Shown: one piece after another, positions 9,633 to 19,558 of the stretch | Layout of the letters: the number at the start of each line of letters is the position of its first letter | How positions within the stretch are numbered: position 1 is the first letter of the stretch | DNA from: CAYWNK01 sp964459495 | Lineage (GTDB): Bacteria > Planctomycetota > UBA1135 > GCA-002686595 | Length of the DNA stretch: 64,000 bases | Reading direction: 5' to 3' | NCBI GenBank assembly: GCA_964459495.1 | Contig: CAYWNK010000001.1 | Location: forward strand, 49,377-113,376 | Position numbers and translations under genes: made by a program | Notes under the pieces: generated by a model | The model's database searches: none | Told to the model about the DNA's origin: nothing | What the model saw: the letters and a program-made list of their open reading frames with translations, nothing else

Positions 9633-10472
9633 ATGGACGTCCATTCCAGCCGCTTTGAAATCGAGTACGAGGATGAGCCCGGGCGAGCGATTCGCGGTGT
9701 CGTGGAACGGCCCGCCGCCGAGCTCGAAGAACCGCTGCCGTGGTTGCTGCTGGTCCACGGCTTCAAGGGCTTTATGGATTGGGGATTCATCCCCCTGTTT
9801 TCCCGCGGGCTGGCGAGCACGGGCTTCTGCGTGGTGCGCTGCAACCTCTCAGGCAGCGGTGTGGGGGCCGACGGCGTTGATTTCTCCGATCTAGGCGCCT
9901 TTGCCAAGGACACCTACGGCCGCCAGCTCGAGGACAAGGCGCGCGTCTACAACGCGGTGAGGTCGGGCGAACTCGGGGCGGTCGACCCCGAACGCTGCGG
10001 CTTCTTCGGCCACAGTCGCGGAGGTGGCATGGGCATCGTCCACGCGGCAGATCATCCATACAAGGCGGTTGTCACGTGGGCTGCGATCGATGACGCGGAC
10101 CGTTTTGGGGCGGAGGCCAAGCAGCTTTGGCGGGAGCAGGGCTACCTCGACATCCCGAACCTGCGCACCGGGCAAACCATGCGAATGGACGTGGGTGGCC
10201 TGGACGATTTTGAGGCCCATGCCGATCGCTATGACATCCTCGCAGCCGCCAGCCGAGTCGAGGCTCCAACGCTGGTCGTGCACGGAACGGCGGATGAAAC
10301 CGTCGGGGTCGAGGCCGCGGACCGGCTTGCGAGCGCCCTCCCCAATGGTCGCAAACTGATCCTTGAGGGCGCTGGCCACACCCTGGAGGCAACCCACCCT
10401 CTGACGAGCGTACCCCCCGCTCTCGGAAACGCCCTCGCTGCGACCACCGAGCATTTTCTAACCCATACCTAG
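9633..10472 (+). CDS. Alpha/beta hydrolase (dienelactone hydrolase/S9-like)
   Basis: 279 aa from ATG 9633; an upstream in-frame GTG at 9603 would add ten residues. The oxyanion-hole VHGFKGFMDWG segment, the nucleophile elbow FFGHSRGGGMG (Ser128), the acid VVHGTADETV and the His segment GAGHTLEATHP make a complete Ser-Asp-His set. No signal peptide is visible, so it is likely cytoplasmic. Substrate is unknown; closest in layout are small prolyl-oligopeptidase-like esterases. An SGNH hydrolase gene follows 36 bp downstream, so the two may be co-transcribed. Confidence 0.85.
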   Translation: MDVHSSRFEIEYEDEPGRAIRGVVERPAAELEEPLPWLLLVHGFKGFMDWGFIPLFSRGLASTGFCVVRCNLSGSGVGADGVDFSDLGAFAKDTYGRQLEDKARVYNAVRSGELGAVDPERCGFFGHSRGGGMGIVHAADHPYKAVVTWAAIDDADRFGAEAKQLWREQGYLDIPNLRTGQTMRMDVGGLDDFEAHADRYDILAAASRVEAPTLVVHGTADETVGVEAADRLASALPNGRKLILEGAGHTLEATHPLTSVPPALGNALAATTEHFLTHT

Positions 10473-10508
10473 GTAGACTGCCTGCTCGGCCTCCTCTCGG
10501 CCTCCCCT

Positions 10509-11585
10509 ATGTTCCGTCGCCTGCGTCGCAAGCTCCTCGTCTCCCTGTTCACGCTGACCGCCCTCTTCCTGGTCGGTGAGCTGGTGACCCGTGCCCTGGA
10601 GCCCGGACCGTTTTCGCTGTACGACAGCAATCCCTACGAAGTCCACGCGAAGGGCCGCGGGTACGAGCGGCACAAGATCGAATTCGAGGGACGCTGGGAT
10701 GGTACCTGGTATGCGACCAACTCCCTGGGGCTGCGTGGTCCCGAGGTGCCGCCCAGCGCCCCAAAGCAGCTGCGCGTCGTGTGCTTGGGAGACTCTTGTA
10801 CCTTTGGCAAGGGCGTGGTTGAAGCCAGCACCTGGCCCCGTCAGCTGGAATCCATGCTGACCGAACGAGCAGCCGATGCGTGGACGCCGGTCGTCGCCAA
10901 CCTGGGCGTGAACGGGTACCACGGAGATTCTTACCGCGTCATGTTCGAGGAGCTCGGTCGGGGGCTGGAACCGGATCTGGTTCTGGTGGGCTTCAACCTG
11001 AACGATTTCCCCAACGCGATCAGCGCGGTGGACGAGAAGGTGTTCCGTGGCCGTGCATCGCGGCGCATCATTCCCCAGGGGCTGCGCGATGCCTTTGGCC
11101 GTTTCGCCCTCTATCGTTGGGCGCGGCAAACGTTCTACCACCTGCGCCGGGACCAGGATTGGGCGAACGCTGAGACCTTTGCCCGCGGCGTGGCAGAAGG
11201 ATCGCCGGAGGATCCGGTCTGGCAGCTCCAGCGCAAGATTCTGCGGGGGATCCGCGACGCCGCCGACGAGGCAGGGGCGCGCACCGCACTCTTCCTTTTT
11301 CCCTACGAGAGCCAGGTCTACCTGAGTTCCTACGACCGCACGCCGATCGATCGGCTTCGGGCCCTATGCGACGAGATCGGCGTGCCCTTTGTCGACCTCG
11401 CCGAGCCCTTCCGGGAGGCTGCTAGCGAGCCGGGTCGCGAGGGTGGGCTCTTCCTGCGAGGAGATCGCTACCACCCCAACCCCGACGGCTACGCGCTGGT
11501 CGCCAAGCAGGTCGTTGACCAGCTTGAGGCAACGGGTTGGCTGGACGAGCTCGTCGCCGAGGCGATCAAGCCCGAACGCGAGTAG
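10509..11585 (+). CDS. Membrane-anchored SGNH/GDSL hydrolase
   Basis: 358 aa from ATG 10509. A basic start followed by LLVSLFTLTALFLVGELVTRAL (about residues 9-30) gives an uncleaved N-terminal anchor. Block I is CLGDSCTFGKG with the nucleophile Ser96; block III is VGFNLNDFPNA; the C-terminal Asp/His block is RGDRYHPNPDGYALVA. These are the four-block features of SGNH esterases, which remove acyl groups from sugars or lipids. The NSLGLRGPEVP segment just before block I is common in planctomycete members. Substrate is not predictable. It probably acts on the outer face of the membrane. Its stop is 8 bp from the stop of the decayed convergent gene. Confidence 0.85.
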   Translation: MFRRLRRKLLVSLFTLTALFLVGELVTRALEPGPFSLYDSNPYEVHAKGRGYERHKIEFEGRWDGTWYATNSLGLRGPEVPPSAPKQLRVVCLGDSCTFGKGVVEASTWPRQLESMLTERAADAWTPVVANLGVNGYHGDSYRVMFEELGRGLEPDLVLVGFNLNDFPNAISAVDEKVFRGRASRRIIPQGLRDAFGRFALYRWARQTFYHLRRDQDWANAETFARGVAEGSPEDPVWQLQRKILRGIRDAADEAGARTALFLFPYESQVYLSSYDRTPIDRLRALCDEIGVPFVDLAEPFREAASEPGREGGLFLRGDRYHPNPDGYALVAKQVVDQLEATGWLDELVAEAIKPERE

Positions 11586-11592
11586 CGGCTGG

Positions 11593-12176
11593 TCAGTTCG
11601 CGCTCGACTCCAGCTCCTTGAGCTCGTTGTTGGCGCCGCCGACAGTCCCCTTGAGTTCCGGGGGGACGTCGTCGCCGATGCGGTCCAGCAGGTCACGGAA
11701 CAGGGCGGCCGACCGGTGCTTGTCGCTGTATCGCAGGGAGTAGGCGTACCAATAGGCAGTCTCACACTGCTCACTTTCGCTCAGCCTGGGATCGCGGGTG
11801 AGCTGTTCATAGATGGCAAGCCCCTCCCCTCGTCTGCCCGACTGGATCAGCGCGTTGGCCTTCAGGGCCTTCAGTGCGACCTGGATTTCGCCTGGTGTCG
11901 GCGGGGTGGTGGAGGGCCGTTCGATTTGGGATCGCTGGGCTGGGAGCCCTGTCCAGGTTCGATTGGGGCCTCTGGTAGCGCTGGACCATCGGTCAGGCCC
12001 GAATCGAGAACCGGAACCGGCTCGCGGGCGCCCACGTGGCTGTCTAGCTGCCCGGCACGGAGCCCGATCCCGTAGTCGATCTAGCCAGCGAGCATGGCGG
12101 AGCCCGCGGCGATGATGACGATGGAGCCGGCCCCGATGGGCGCCCCGCGAGTCGAGGATGTGGAAATGATGCTCAT
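11593..12176 (-). pseudogene. Decayed gene for a membrane-anchored TPR-like protein (in-frame TAG plus frameshift)
   Basis: Reading from the ATG ending at 12176 gives a plausible N-terminus with a hydrophobic helix (GSIVIIAAGSAMLAG). A TAG at 12081-12083 then interrupts it at codon 32. Beyond the stop, the same frame still reads like protein (IDYGIGLRAGQLDSHVG, then a Pro-rich linker) to about 11930. From about 11910 the coding sense moves to another frame, which runs to 11593 as a convincing helical repeat: ALKALKANALIQSG, GLAIYEQLT, CETAYWYAYSLRY. Two separate lesions argue for a pseudogene, though sequencing errors could give the same picture. The intact product would be about 190 aa: one membrane helix, a Pro-rich linker and one or two TPR-like hairpins. 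Family not identified. Confidence 0.55.
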
Positions 12177-12418
12177 GGCGCTGGCGGCTGGAAGTTACGT
12201 TCAGACTCCATAGGCTCCTTGCCAGACCCGGGAACGACCCGTCAAACCCGGAATTCTGCAGGCATGGACTCGCCCCAAGTTCTTGACCAAGAGTGAAAGT
12301 CACCGGTCCGAATTTCTCTGCCGCTTCGTAGCCCCAGACCCAGCCGCCGGTCTCAGCCAGCCAAACCCAGCGTCAAGGGGTAGGCGATGGCCCATCGTCG
12401 GCTATTCTGCCCCCGTCC

Positions 12419-13933
12419 GTGCCCTCACTCTCCCCTCTCGCCTGGGTCTATGCAGCCTCGCTGCTGGTTCTCTGCCTGTACGGCTTCCACCGCCTGACCC
12501 ATCTGTGGGCCCTGCGCGGGGCGCATCCCTGGACGGGTCCCGAAGCCCGGACTGACGCGCGGGTGCTGGTGCAGCTGCCCCTGTACAACGAGCGCGCCGT
12601 GGCCGAGCGGGTGATCAGGGCGGCGGCTGCCCTGGACTGGCCCGCCGAGTGCCTGCACATTCAGGTTCTCGACGACTCGACGGACGGGACCCGAGCGCTG
12701 GTGGATCGTGAGGTCCGACGGCAACAAGGGCTCGGTGTGTCGATTGAGGTGCTGCGACGCACGGATCGCGGAGGCTTTAAGGCGGGCGCCCTGGCGGCAG
12801 GCCTCAAGGTCAGCGACCAAGAGTTCATCGCGGTGTTCGACGCTGATTTCCTGCCGCGGCCGAGCTTCCTGCGCGAGACCCTAGGTGCGTTCGCCGATCC
12901 CGATGTGGGGATGGTGCAGGCTCGCTGGCACCACAACAACCGGGACGAGAGCCTGTTTACCCGGGCGCAAGCGACGCTGCTCGACGGGCACTTTGTGATC
13001 GAGCACCAGGCCCGCTACGCGTCGGGCCACTGCTTCAACTTCAACGGTACCGCTGGCGTCTGGCGCCGCGCGGCGATCGGGGACGGGGGGGGCTGGACCG
13101 GCGATACCTTGACCGAGGACCTGGACCTGTCCTACCGGGCGCAGCTCGCGGGCTGGCGCTTCGTCTACGCCTGGGGGGTGACGGCGCCTGCGGAGCTGCC
13201 GGCGGACGCGGCGGCGTTCTTGGCTCAGCAGGCGCGCTGGGCCCGTGGCAGCGTTCAGGTCTTGCGCAAACTCGGCGGGCCGATCGCACGCTCGAGCTTC
13301 TCGCTGTCGAAAAAGATGGAGGCGTTCTCCCACCTGGCAGGCAACGCAGGCCAGCCCTGCCTTCTCGTGCTTTGCTTGACCCTACCTTTCGTGATCCACG
13401 AGCGTTCGGCCATGCTCGGTCCGCTGCACGCCGCGGCGTTCCTGCTTTGCACGGTGGCGGTGCTTGCGTTCTACGACGCGTCCCAGCGTTTGGTCGGCCG
13501 GCCGCTGCGCAAGCGCATCGTCGACATCTTTGCGGCCATGGCCCTGGGCATCGGTATGTGCGTTCGCCAGTCGCGCGCCGTACTGCTCGGGATGTTGGGC
13601 TCGACCGGGACCTTCGAGCGTACACCCAAGCGAGGCGACGCCGCCGATACGCCGTACCGCTCCAGGCTGGCGGGTTCAGGCTGGATTGAAGCGTCCCTGG
13701 CGCTGCTCTACGTAGGTACGGCCGCGCGCATGGCGTGGCTGGGATCGCTGGGCTCGATTCCGTTCCTCGGGCTCTTTGCCTGGGGTTTCGGCTGGGTGGC
13801 GCTGCGCACGATCCGGGAGGCTCGGGTGTCCCAAAACTCTGAACTTGTGCCGTTTGCTCCGGTCGCTGAAACCGAGACGGTGCAGGCGGCACCCGCTGCG
13901 CCGCGGGCGGACGAGCCAGTGGGGTCGAAGTAG
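12419..13933 (+). CDS. Family 2 glycosyltransferase, cellulose/mannan synthase-like
   Basis: 504 aa from GTG 12419. An N-terminal membrane helix (residues 8-22) precedes a GT2 catalytic core with the full processive set: VLDDSTDG (D85-D86), FDADFLP (D141-D143), TEDLDLSYR (TED 232-234) and the QQARW motif at 270-274. Several membrane helices follow (about residues 310-470). Length and topology match CslA-type mannan or glucan synthases and related bacterial enzymes that use nucleotide sugars on the cytoplasmic side and export the polymer. No BcsB, PilZ domain or other synthase partner is encoded nearby, so the product cannot be named. It precedes the TPR gene and the tandem array by 200 bp on the same strand. 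Confidence 0.85.
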   Translation: MPSLSPLAWVYAASLLVLCLYGFHRLTHLWALRGAHPWTGPEARTDARVLVQLPLYNERAVAERVIRAAAALDWPAECLHIQVLDDSTDGTRALVDREVRRQQGLGVSIEVLRRTDRGGFKAGALAAGLKVSDQEFIAVFDADFLPRPSFLRETLGAFADPDVGMVQARWHHNNRDESLFTRAQATLLDGHFVIEHQARYASGHCFNFNGTAGVWRRAAIGDGGGWTGDTLTEDLDLSYRAQLAGWRFVYAWGVTAPAELPADAAAFLAQQARWARGSVQVLRKLGGPIARSSFSLSKKMEAFSHLAGNAGQPCLLVLCLTLPFVIHERSAMLGPLHAAAFLLCTVAVLAFYDASQRLVGRPLRKRIVDIFAAMALGIGMCVRQSRAVLLGMLGSTGTFERTPKRGDAADTPYRSRLAGSGWIEASLALLYVGTAARMAWLGSLGSIPFLGLFAWGFGWVALRTIREARVSQNSELVPFAPVAETETVQAAPAAPRADEPVGSK

Positions 13934-14133
13934 GCCACCGGCCCCAATTGACTCTGATCCCCCCCAGGGGGCGGTGGACGCAACATCGATTCGATGGGAG
14001 CGTCTTCCTACATCGAGAATCCGTGCCGCTATTGGGTCCTCAGCAGGGGGCCAGTGGACCATCTGAAGGGGACCCAAAGGGGTGCGGAGGCCCGTTGCGA
14101 AACCTGGCGGCATGTTTGGGTTAGTCTCTCTTC

Positions 14134-17100
14134 GTGAATCGACGTTACTCGCATCGTCTATTGGCGCTCGCATTGCTGGGGGCAGGTTTCCTGGCGGGAC
14201 CAGCCCACAGCTCGCAAGTTCCCGCGGATACCCTGCTTGAGGAAACCGCCAGCTACCGAGCCTATTTGGAGCGCAATCCGTTCCACGAGCGCGTATTTGG
14301 CGACCTTTGCGAGCGGGCGGCGGACCACGGCGGATTGGGGCCGCTGGTGGATCACTTCCGGGGACGACTGGAGGGCGATTCTAGCGACACGACGGCGCGC
14401 GTGCTGCTCACCCGGCTGCTGATGATGCAGACCGAGTACGAAGCGGCCCTGGCTACGAGCGCTGGATTGGAAGCTGCGGGCGTCGAGGGCATGCTGCTCA
14501 TTGGTGACCTGAAGCTGCGCGCGGGTGAGATCGAGCCTGCGGCCGAGCTCCTGGAGGCGGCGCTTGCTGCGGCAGAATCGAAGGACGAACGTGGGGTGGT
14601 GCTGCGACGCCTTTGCGGGGTGTTTGGGGGAACCGGAGATAAGGCCGGACTCGCGAGGTCGGCGGCTGAGCTGGGGGCTTTGGATCCCGGGGACTATGGG
14701 CTGCAGTGCGAGGCGGCTGAGCTGCTTCTCGATGGAGAGCTCTTGCCCGAGGCAGTCGAGGCATATCGGCGCGCCGTGGACCTTGTGCCGAACGACGTGC
14801 CGCGCCGGACGCAAACTCTTGCGGACATGGGAGCCTGTCATGAGCGGCTCTTCGAGGGTGACCGGGCCCTGGAGTGCTATGCCGAAGCGTTGGAGATGCT
14901 GCACTCCGAGCACTGGCTCGCTTTGGACCTGGCGAATCGGCGCTTGGCCCTGCACCGAACGGCGGGCACGCTGGAAGAACTGGCGACGCAGCTGCGAGAA
15001 GAGGCACAGGATCCGCAGGCCGGGGCTGGTCCTTGGATGCAGTTGGCTGAGCTCGAGCTGACGCGCAATCGGGCCGATGCCGCCCTGGAGGCGCTGCTGG
15101 CAGGGCGCGAGCTGGAACCGGCGAGTGGGCGGCTGTCCGACCTGCTGGTCGCCAGCGCCGAAGCGGCGGGGCGCATCGACGTCCAGCAGGGCGAGCTCAC
15201 ACGGCGCGTCGCCGCGGATCCCCGGGACCTGGGTTTGAAGCTCCGGCTGGTGCGCAGCCTGGCGCTTGGGGACAAGCGGCCCGAGGCGCGTGCGCTGCTC
15301 GATACGCTCACGCGGCAAGAGGCGGGCAAGCCGGAGTGGGCTTCGCCGCTGGCGCGGGCCTGGCTGGACTTGGGCGATGGCGCTGCCAGCCTCTCTGTGC
15401 TCGATGAAGCGATCGCCGCGGGCGCAGGGTCAGGGCTCGTGCTGGAACGGGCGCAGATGGCCGCAAATCAGGGCGATCTCGAGGGGGCGCTGGCGGGGCT
15501 GGAAGCAGCGCAGCCGAGCGGGCGCGAGGACCTGATGGCCTTTGCGGCCGTGCACGTCGAGCTTGGGGACCCGGCTGGCGCCAAGCGCTGTCTTGAGCAA
15601 GCGATCGAGGAAGAGCCTGGGGAGACCGAAGCCCACGTAGCACTCGCTGGTTTGCTGGTGGAGGAGGGAGACATCGATGGTGCGCGATCCGCCATACGGG
15701 CGGCGGCGAACGTGGCTCCCTTGCGCGAGGTCGATGTGCTGCTCAACAGGCTCGCTCGCCTGCTGCGAGCAGACCAGGATCGGGCGGCCTGGTGCGAACA
15801 GGAACGAGCGCTGCTCGCCGCGAAACCGGAGGATCCACTGCCGTTGTTGGTGTTGGCGACTTTGCAGAAACGGGGCAAACCGGAGCAGGCGCTGGCGGCA
15901 TACGCAAGCTACGTAGAGGCGGTACCGGGGGATCAGGATGCTCTACGGGCCTGGGCGCGATTGCTTGCCGCGGAGGAGCAGCACGGGAAGGCGCTCGGGG
16001 TTCTCGAGCGCCTCGAGGCTTACGGGCAAGCCGCAAGACAGTCGGCGCTGTTCGACTCTCTGAACATCCTGAAGGCCATGCGCTCGAGGGAGCGGATGCG
16101 TACAACGCTGGAAGACCTCGTGCGTCTCACTTGGACCCAGCCCGAGGCGCTGCGCGGCTGCGGCAGGTGGTATGTGGACCTGGACGATCCCGAGGGGGCG
16201 ATCGAGGTTTGGGATCGGGTCCTGCAGCTCGAGCCCGAGGATTCTACAACCGCACGCAAGGCGGCAGCGCTGCTGCTGGAACTGGATCGCGATGGTCAAG
16301 CGCGCGTGCAGCTCATTCGGGCCTGGCGGTTCGCCGATCCCGAGGCGAAGCCGAAGATTGCCGAAGAGCTGAGCGCTGCTTGGGGGCCTGACGCCGAGGG
16401 GGAGGTGCGGACCATGGCGGAGCGCGCCCTGGCGAACCCCTACGACCGGGGGCTGGCCCTCCTGGCTTCCCAGCTGGCATTGCGCAGCGAGTTGACCGCT
16501 GTGGCGGGCGAGCTCTCGGACGTGCACCTGGCGCGGCGGCCCCGGGACGGGGAGTTTTTGGGTGTCCGCGCCCGGGTGCAGCTCGTGTCCGGGGATGTCG
16601 ATGGCGCGATGGCCACCGCCCACCTCCTGGTCGAGTACGGCGCGCCGCGGGACGACCTGGTCCTAGACCTGGTCGCGCCTGCGATGAAGGCCGGGAACCT
16701 GGAGGGCGTGCGCGGGCTTGGACCTCTCGCTGAGAACCCGGTGGAGATCGCCGATAAGCTGGAGAAGCAGGGTTTTCCGCTGCGTTCAGTGGGCATCCTG
16801 CGCGGCGCAACGGAGGCGGGCCGCCCCCTCGATGAGGGCGCCGCGCGCCTGCTCGCGAAGTTGCACCGCTACATCGAGCTGCCGGAGCTGGCAATGCGCG
16901 CGTTCGAAGCGGTGGAAGAGCTCGACGGCCCGTCGGTCGTGACCACCCATCGGCTGGGTCTGCTCTATGCGCGCGCGGGGGATGCGGCGCGGGCGCTGGT
17001 CTGTGCGGTGCGCCTGGAGTCCCTGGGGGCCGCGGCACCGATGGTGGAGAGTTTCGTGCGCTCGGCCAAGATCGAGGGAGCCTGGGAGGCGCGCGACTGA
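14134..17100 (+). CDS. Secreted tetratricopeptide repeat protein
   Basis: 988 aa from GTG 14134. The first ~27 residues (RLLALALLGAGFLAGPAHS) form a cleavable signal peptide. Almost all of the rest is a chain of degenerate TPR hairpins rich in Ala, Leu and Glu, for example EAVEAYRRAVDLVPND, RALECYAEALEML, GAKRCLEQAIEEEPGE and GAIEVWDRVLQLEPED, so a long superhelix is expected. TPR proteins scaffold protein complexes; no enzyme domain is visible. The stop is 20 bp before the start of A1, so it is almost certainly the leader of the same transcription unit as the tandem paralogs. A role as their periplasmic assembly partner or chaperone is inference. Confidence 0.85.
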   Translation: MNRRYSHRLLALALLGAGFLAGPAHSSQVPADTLLEETASYRAYLERNPFHERVFGDLCERAADHGGLGPLVDHFRGRLEGDSSDTTARVLLTRLLMMQTEYEAALATSAGLEAAGVEGMLLIGDLKLRAGEIEPAAELLEAALAAAESKDERGVVLRRLCGVFGGTGDKAGLARSAAELGALDPGDYGLQCEAAELLLDGELLPEAVEAYRRAVDLVPNDVPRRTQTLADMGACHERLFEGDRALECYAEALEMLHSEHWLALDLANRRLALHRTAGTLEELATQLREEAQDPQAGAGPWMQLAELELTRNRADAALEALLAGRELEPASGRLSDLLVASAEAAGRIDVQQGELTRRVAADPRDLGLKLRLVRSLALGDKRPEARALLDTLTRQEAGKPEWASPLARAWLDLGDGAASLSVLDEAIAAGAGSGLVLERAQMAANQGDLEGALAGLEAAQPSGREDLMAFAAVHVELGDPAGAKRCLEQAIEEEPGETEAHVALAGLLVEEGDIDGARSAIRAAANVAPLREVDVLLNRLARLLRADQDRAAWCEQERALLAAKPEDPLPLLVLATLQKRGKPEQALAAYASYVEAVPGDQDALRAWARLLAAEEQHGKALGVLERLEAYGQAARQSALFDSLNILKAMRSRERMRTTLEDLVRLTWTQPEALRGCGRWYVDLDDPEGAIEVWDRVLQLEPEDSTTARKAAALLLELDRDGQARVQLIRAWRFADPEAKPKIAEELSAAWGPDAEGEVRTMAERALANPYDRGLALLASQLALRSELTAVAGELSDVHLARRPRDGEFLGVRARVQLVSGDVDGAMATAHLLVEYGAPRDDLVLDLVAPAMKAGNLEGVRGLGPLAENPVEIADKLEKQGFPLRSVGILRGATEAGRPLDEGAARLLAKLHRYIELPELAMRAFEAVEELDGPSVVTTHRLGLLYARAGDAARALVCAVRLESLGAAAPMVESFVRSAKIEGAWEARD

Positions 17101-17120
17101 GGGGAGACAATTCAAAATTC

Positions 17121-19553
17121 ATGCATCAGGTTTCTATCGTGATCACTCCGGTTCTGCGTCTGCTGTGCTTGCTCTCCGTGGTGCTCGCGGCGTCCCCAGG
17201 GGCTTGGGGCCAGGAGGCGGAGGTACGCGTGGAAGGGCGTGTGTTGCTGTTCGATGGCTCTCCGGCGCAGGGCGCGAACGTGCACTTAGTCACGCACTAC
17301 CCCGTGCTCGACGGCACTGGGATCCAGTCCAACTGGTCTGGCTCCATGGAGACCGGCAGCGACGGGAAATTCTCCTTGTCGTATTCGCCTTGGCCCTTGG
17401 TCGACTGTGTTTTGACCGCGAATCTCGAGGGCCATGAACCCCTCGAATGGACATGGAGTGAACACCCGAGCGAGGGGCCTAAGGTCCTTTCGGTCCAGAG
17501 TTTCCCTGAACCCTGCTACCTGACTGGTTCGATCGTGGGGGGAGACGGTGATCTCCTGACCGATGGATGGACGGTGATTTTCGACTCGCCGCGCCAGGCC
17601 TTGATCTCCAACGGTCCGCGGGGGGCAAAATCCTTCCTTGACCAGGAGACGGGGCAGTTCCGGATCGGACCTGTCGTTGCTGGTGAGGCGAGGGTTTTCG
17701 CGAAGCGGCCCGGTTGGGGAAAGACGGAGCAGGTGACGGTCGATGTGCGCCCCGGTGAACCGACGCATGTTGTGCTGCGCTACACGGGCGAGGATCGCGA
17801 AACGAGCATCTACGTCGGGCTAGATTCGGCCTTTCCGGGAATGGAGCCGGGTGGGTCCGTGCTGGCAAGCTCACTGGCAGTCGCCGGGGTGAGGAGTGAG
17901 CGGTCGTACCTATTCCTGGTGGATAGCGCTGGTCAGGTGATGGCGGAAGCAAGCCCAGCCGTGGGCGGGCACCCGAGTCAGCTGCACTTCGTCGATGTTC
18001 CCGTCGGCTTGCATGCCGTAGAGCTGCGACATCCCTGGTTTCATCCGGTTCGCATCGAAGGGGTGATTCCGGGGAAGACTCGCTCCCTCTGGGTGGGGGG
18101 GAACGCGGAGATTCTTCTGAGCGTCCTGAGCAGCCAAGGGACTCCGCTGAAGGAGTACGAGCTGGCGATTCGTTACGACTTAGGGGGGCTCGACACCGCG
18201 ACGTACTCCCTCGTTCCGGGTGGAGTGCCGGTCCCACGGAATGGCCGCTTCCAGCACATTGTGCCGGGGAAGGCTGAGCTTGTAGTGAAGCGCGATGAGA
18301 GGGAGCAGGTGATTGTTGATTTGGGCACTCTTCAACCAGGCGAGATGCGACGAGTGGAGGCTCGACTTGCGGTGGTGGTGCCGATGGAGGTCCAGGTGCT
18401 CGATGCGAGTGGCCTGCCGGCCGAGGGAATAGGCATCCGCAGCTCCCTAGACGATGCCGGTTCATGGAACGCGATCGATCGGGTGGGGGATTGGACTTGG
18501 TGGGGAGCAGGGATATCGAAGCAGGATGGGTCCGAGGAGCTGCATCGGACCGACGCCCACGGGCGGGTGACCTTGAATGCAGCGCTCTCCGGCCCATGGA
18601 CTCTGCGCGTGTTCGCTTCGAAACACGTGATCGTCACACAGACTGTTGAGCACCCTCGATTGGACGAAGGGCCGGTGGTGTTGCGGCTCCCTCCCATGGG
18701 CCGGATCGAAGGAAAGCTGAGAGGCCCGATTGGCTTTGATTGGTCCGCCGTGCAGCTGGATGCCATGTCCATTCCTGGCAAGGGGAGCCATGCGAAGTCG
18801 GTCTGGCCTGACGATGGCCCGGACATCGATGCGGCTGGCTCGTTTGCGATCAGCGGTCTGCCGCTGGGCGTGGTGTACGTCGTGGTCAATTTCAAGGAGT
18901 TTGAGCCGGGCGGGAGAAAACAACTGCGCCCGGTTGCGAGTGAGCTCATCGAGGTCGGCGCGGGCAGCCAGCAATGGGAGCTGGACCTGACGCCACTGCT
19001 TCCAGCCAAGGGCCTGGTGGACATCGCGATCGACGGTTTGCCCCAGGGCGGGCTCAAGGTGGCCCTGGTGGACGCAAGCCCACCGGCTCCATCTGCCAGC
19101 CATGTGGGTGCAGTTCAGCTCACCCGCATCGAAACCGTGACGGGCACTGACGGACGCGCCGTGTTTGCCGGATTGAACCAGGGGAAGGCCTACACCGCTT
19201 TCGTGACAGCCCCAGATGCCACCTGGGTTGCCGTCGCAGGAACACTGCAAGGCCAGACATACTCGAAGGCAGGTCGCCTGAGTGCATCTTTGAAACTGAT
19301 CGAACGTCAGCTGCTTGTGCGAAGTCTTGACGGAAAACCGCTTGTGGGTACCGAGCTCGCTTGGGCTTGCCAGGGCAAGAGCGCCAAGAACGGCCGCGCG
19401 ACCACTAGCTCCGAAGGCACGATGATCCTGCGCATGCCTTCGGGGACATACAGCCTGTCTCGTACGGACGGCAAGCGGCCAAAATCAGCGGTCCTTGAGT
19501 GGAGGGCTGGAGAAGAACCGCTGGTGATCGATATGCCGAAGGACGAGAGGTGA
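17121..19553 (+). CDS. Array paralog A1: exported multi-domain beta protein, carboxypeptidase-regulatory-like N-terminus
   Basis: 810 aa. A signal peptide ends near AWG/QE (residue 30). The first domain (EVRVEGRVLLFDGSPAQGAN) matches the carboxypeptidase-regulatory-like/Cna-B-like fold. Then follow the family landmarks: CYLTGSIVGGDGDLLTDGW (near 134-152), a YLFLVDSAGQVMAEA segment (~262), an ELRHPWFHPVRIEGV segment (~300), an IGFDWSAVQL segment (~540) and the C-terminal WACQG (Cys750) about 60 residues before the end. A1 is the most divergent of the A1-A6 set near residues 645-670, where it lacks the RMERY-type motif. No LPXTG, PEP-CTERM or T9SS sorting tail is seen. Function unknown. Confidence 0.85.
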   Translation: MHQVSIVITPVLRLLCLLSVVLAASPGAWGQEAEVRVEGRVLLFDGSPAQGANVHLVTHYPVLDGTGIQSNWSGSMETGSDGKFSLSYSPWPLVDCVLTANLEGHEPLEWTWSEHPSEGPKVLSVQSFPEPCYLTGSIVGGDGDLLTDGWTVIFDSPRQALISNGPRGAKSFLDQETGQFRIGPVVAGEARVFAKRPGWGKTEQVTVDVRPGEPTHVVLRYTGEDRETSIYVGLDSAFPGMEPGGSVLASSLAVAGVRSERSYLFLVDSAGQVMAEASPAVGGHPSQLHFVDVPVGLHAVELRHPWFHPVRIEGVIPGKTRSLWVGGNAEILLSVLSSQGTPLKEYELAIRYDLGGLDTATYSLVPGGVPVPRNGRFQHIVPGKAELVVKRDEREQVIVDLGTLQPGEMRRVEARLAVVVPMEVQVLDASGLPAEGIGIRSSLDDAGSWNAIDRVGDWTWWGAGISKQDGSEELHRTDAHGRVTLNAALSGPWTLRVFASKHVIVTQTVEHPRLDEGPVVLRLPPMGRIEGKLRGPIGFDWSAVQLDAMSIPGKGSHAKSVWPDDGPDIDAAGSFAISGLPLGVVYVVVNFKEFEPGGRKQLRPVASELIEVGAGSQQWELDLTPLLPAKGLVDIAIDGLPQGGLKVALVDASPPAPSASHVGAVQLTRIETVTGTDGRAVFAGLNQGKAYTAFVTAPDATWVAVAGTLQGQTYSKAGRLSASLKLIERQLLVRSLDGKPLVGTELAWACQGKSAKNGRATTSSEGTMILRMPSGTYSLSRTDGKRPKSAVLEWRAGEEPLVIDMPKDER

Positions 19554-19558
19554 TTTCG

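Noticed and set aside
17479..18597. 372-codon minus-strand frame inside A1
   Set aside because: Low-complexity Pro/Arg/Ser product antisense to A1; similar shadows occur in every array member.
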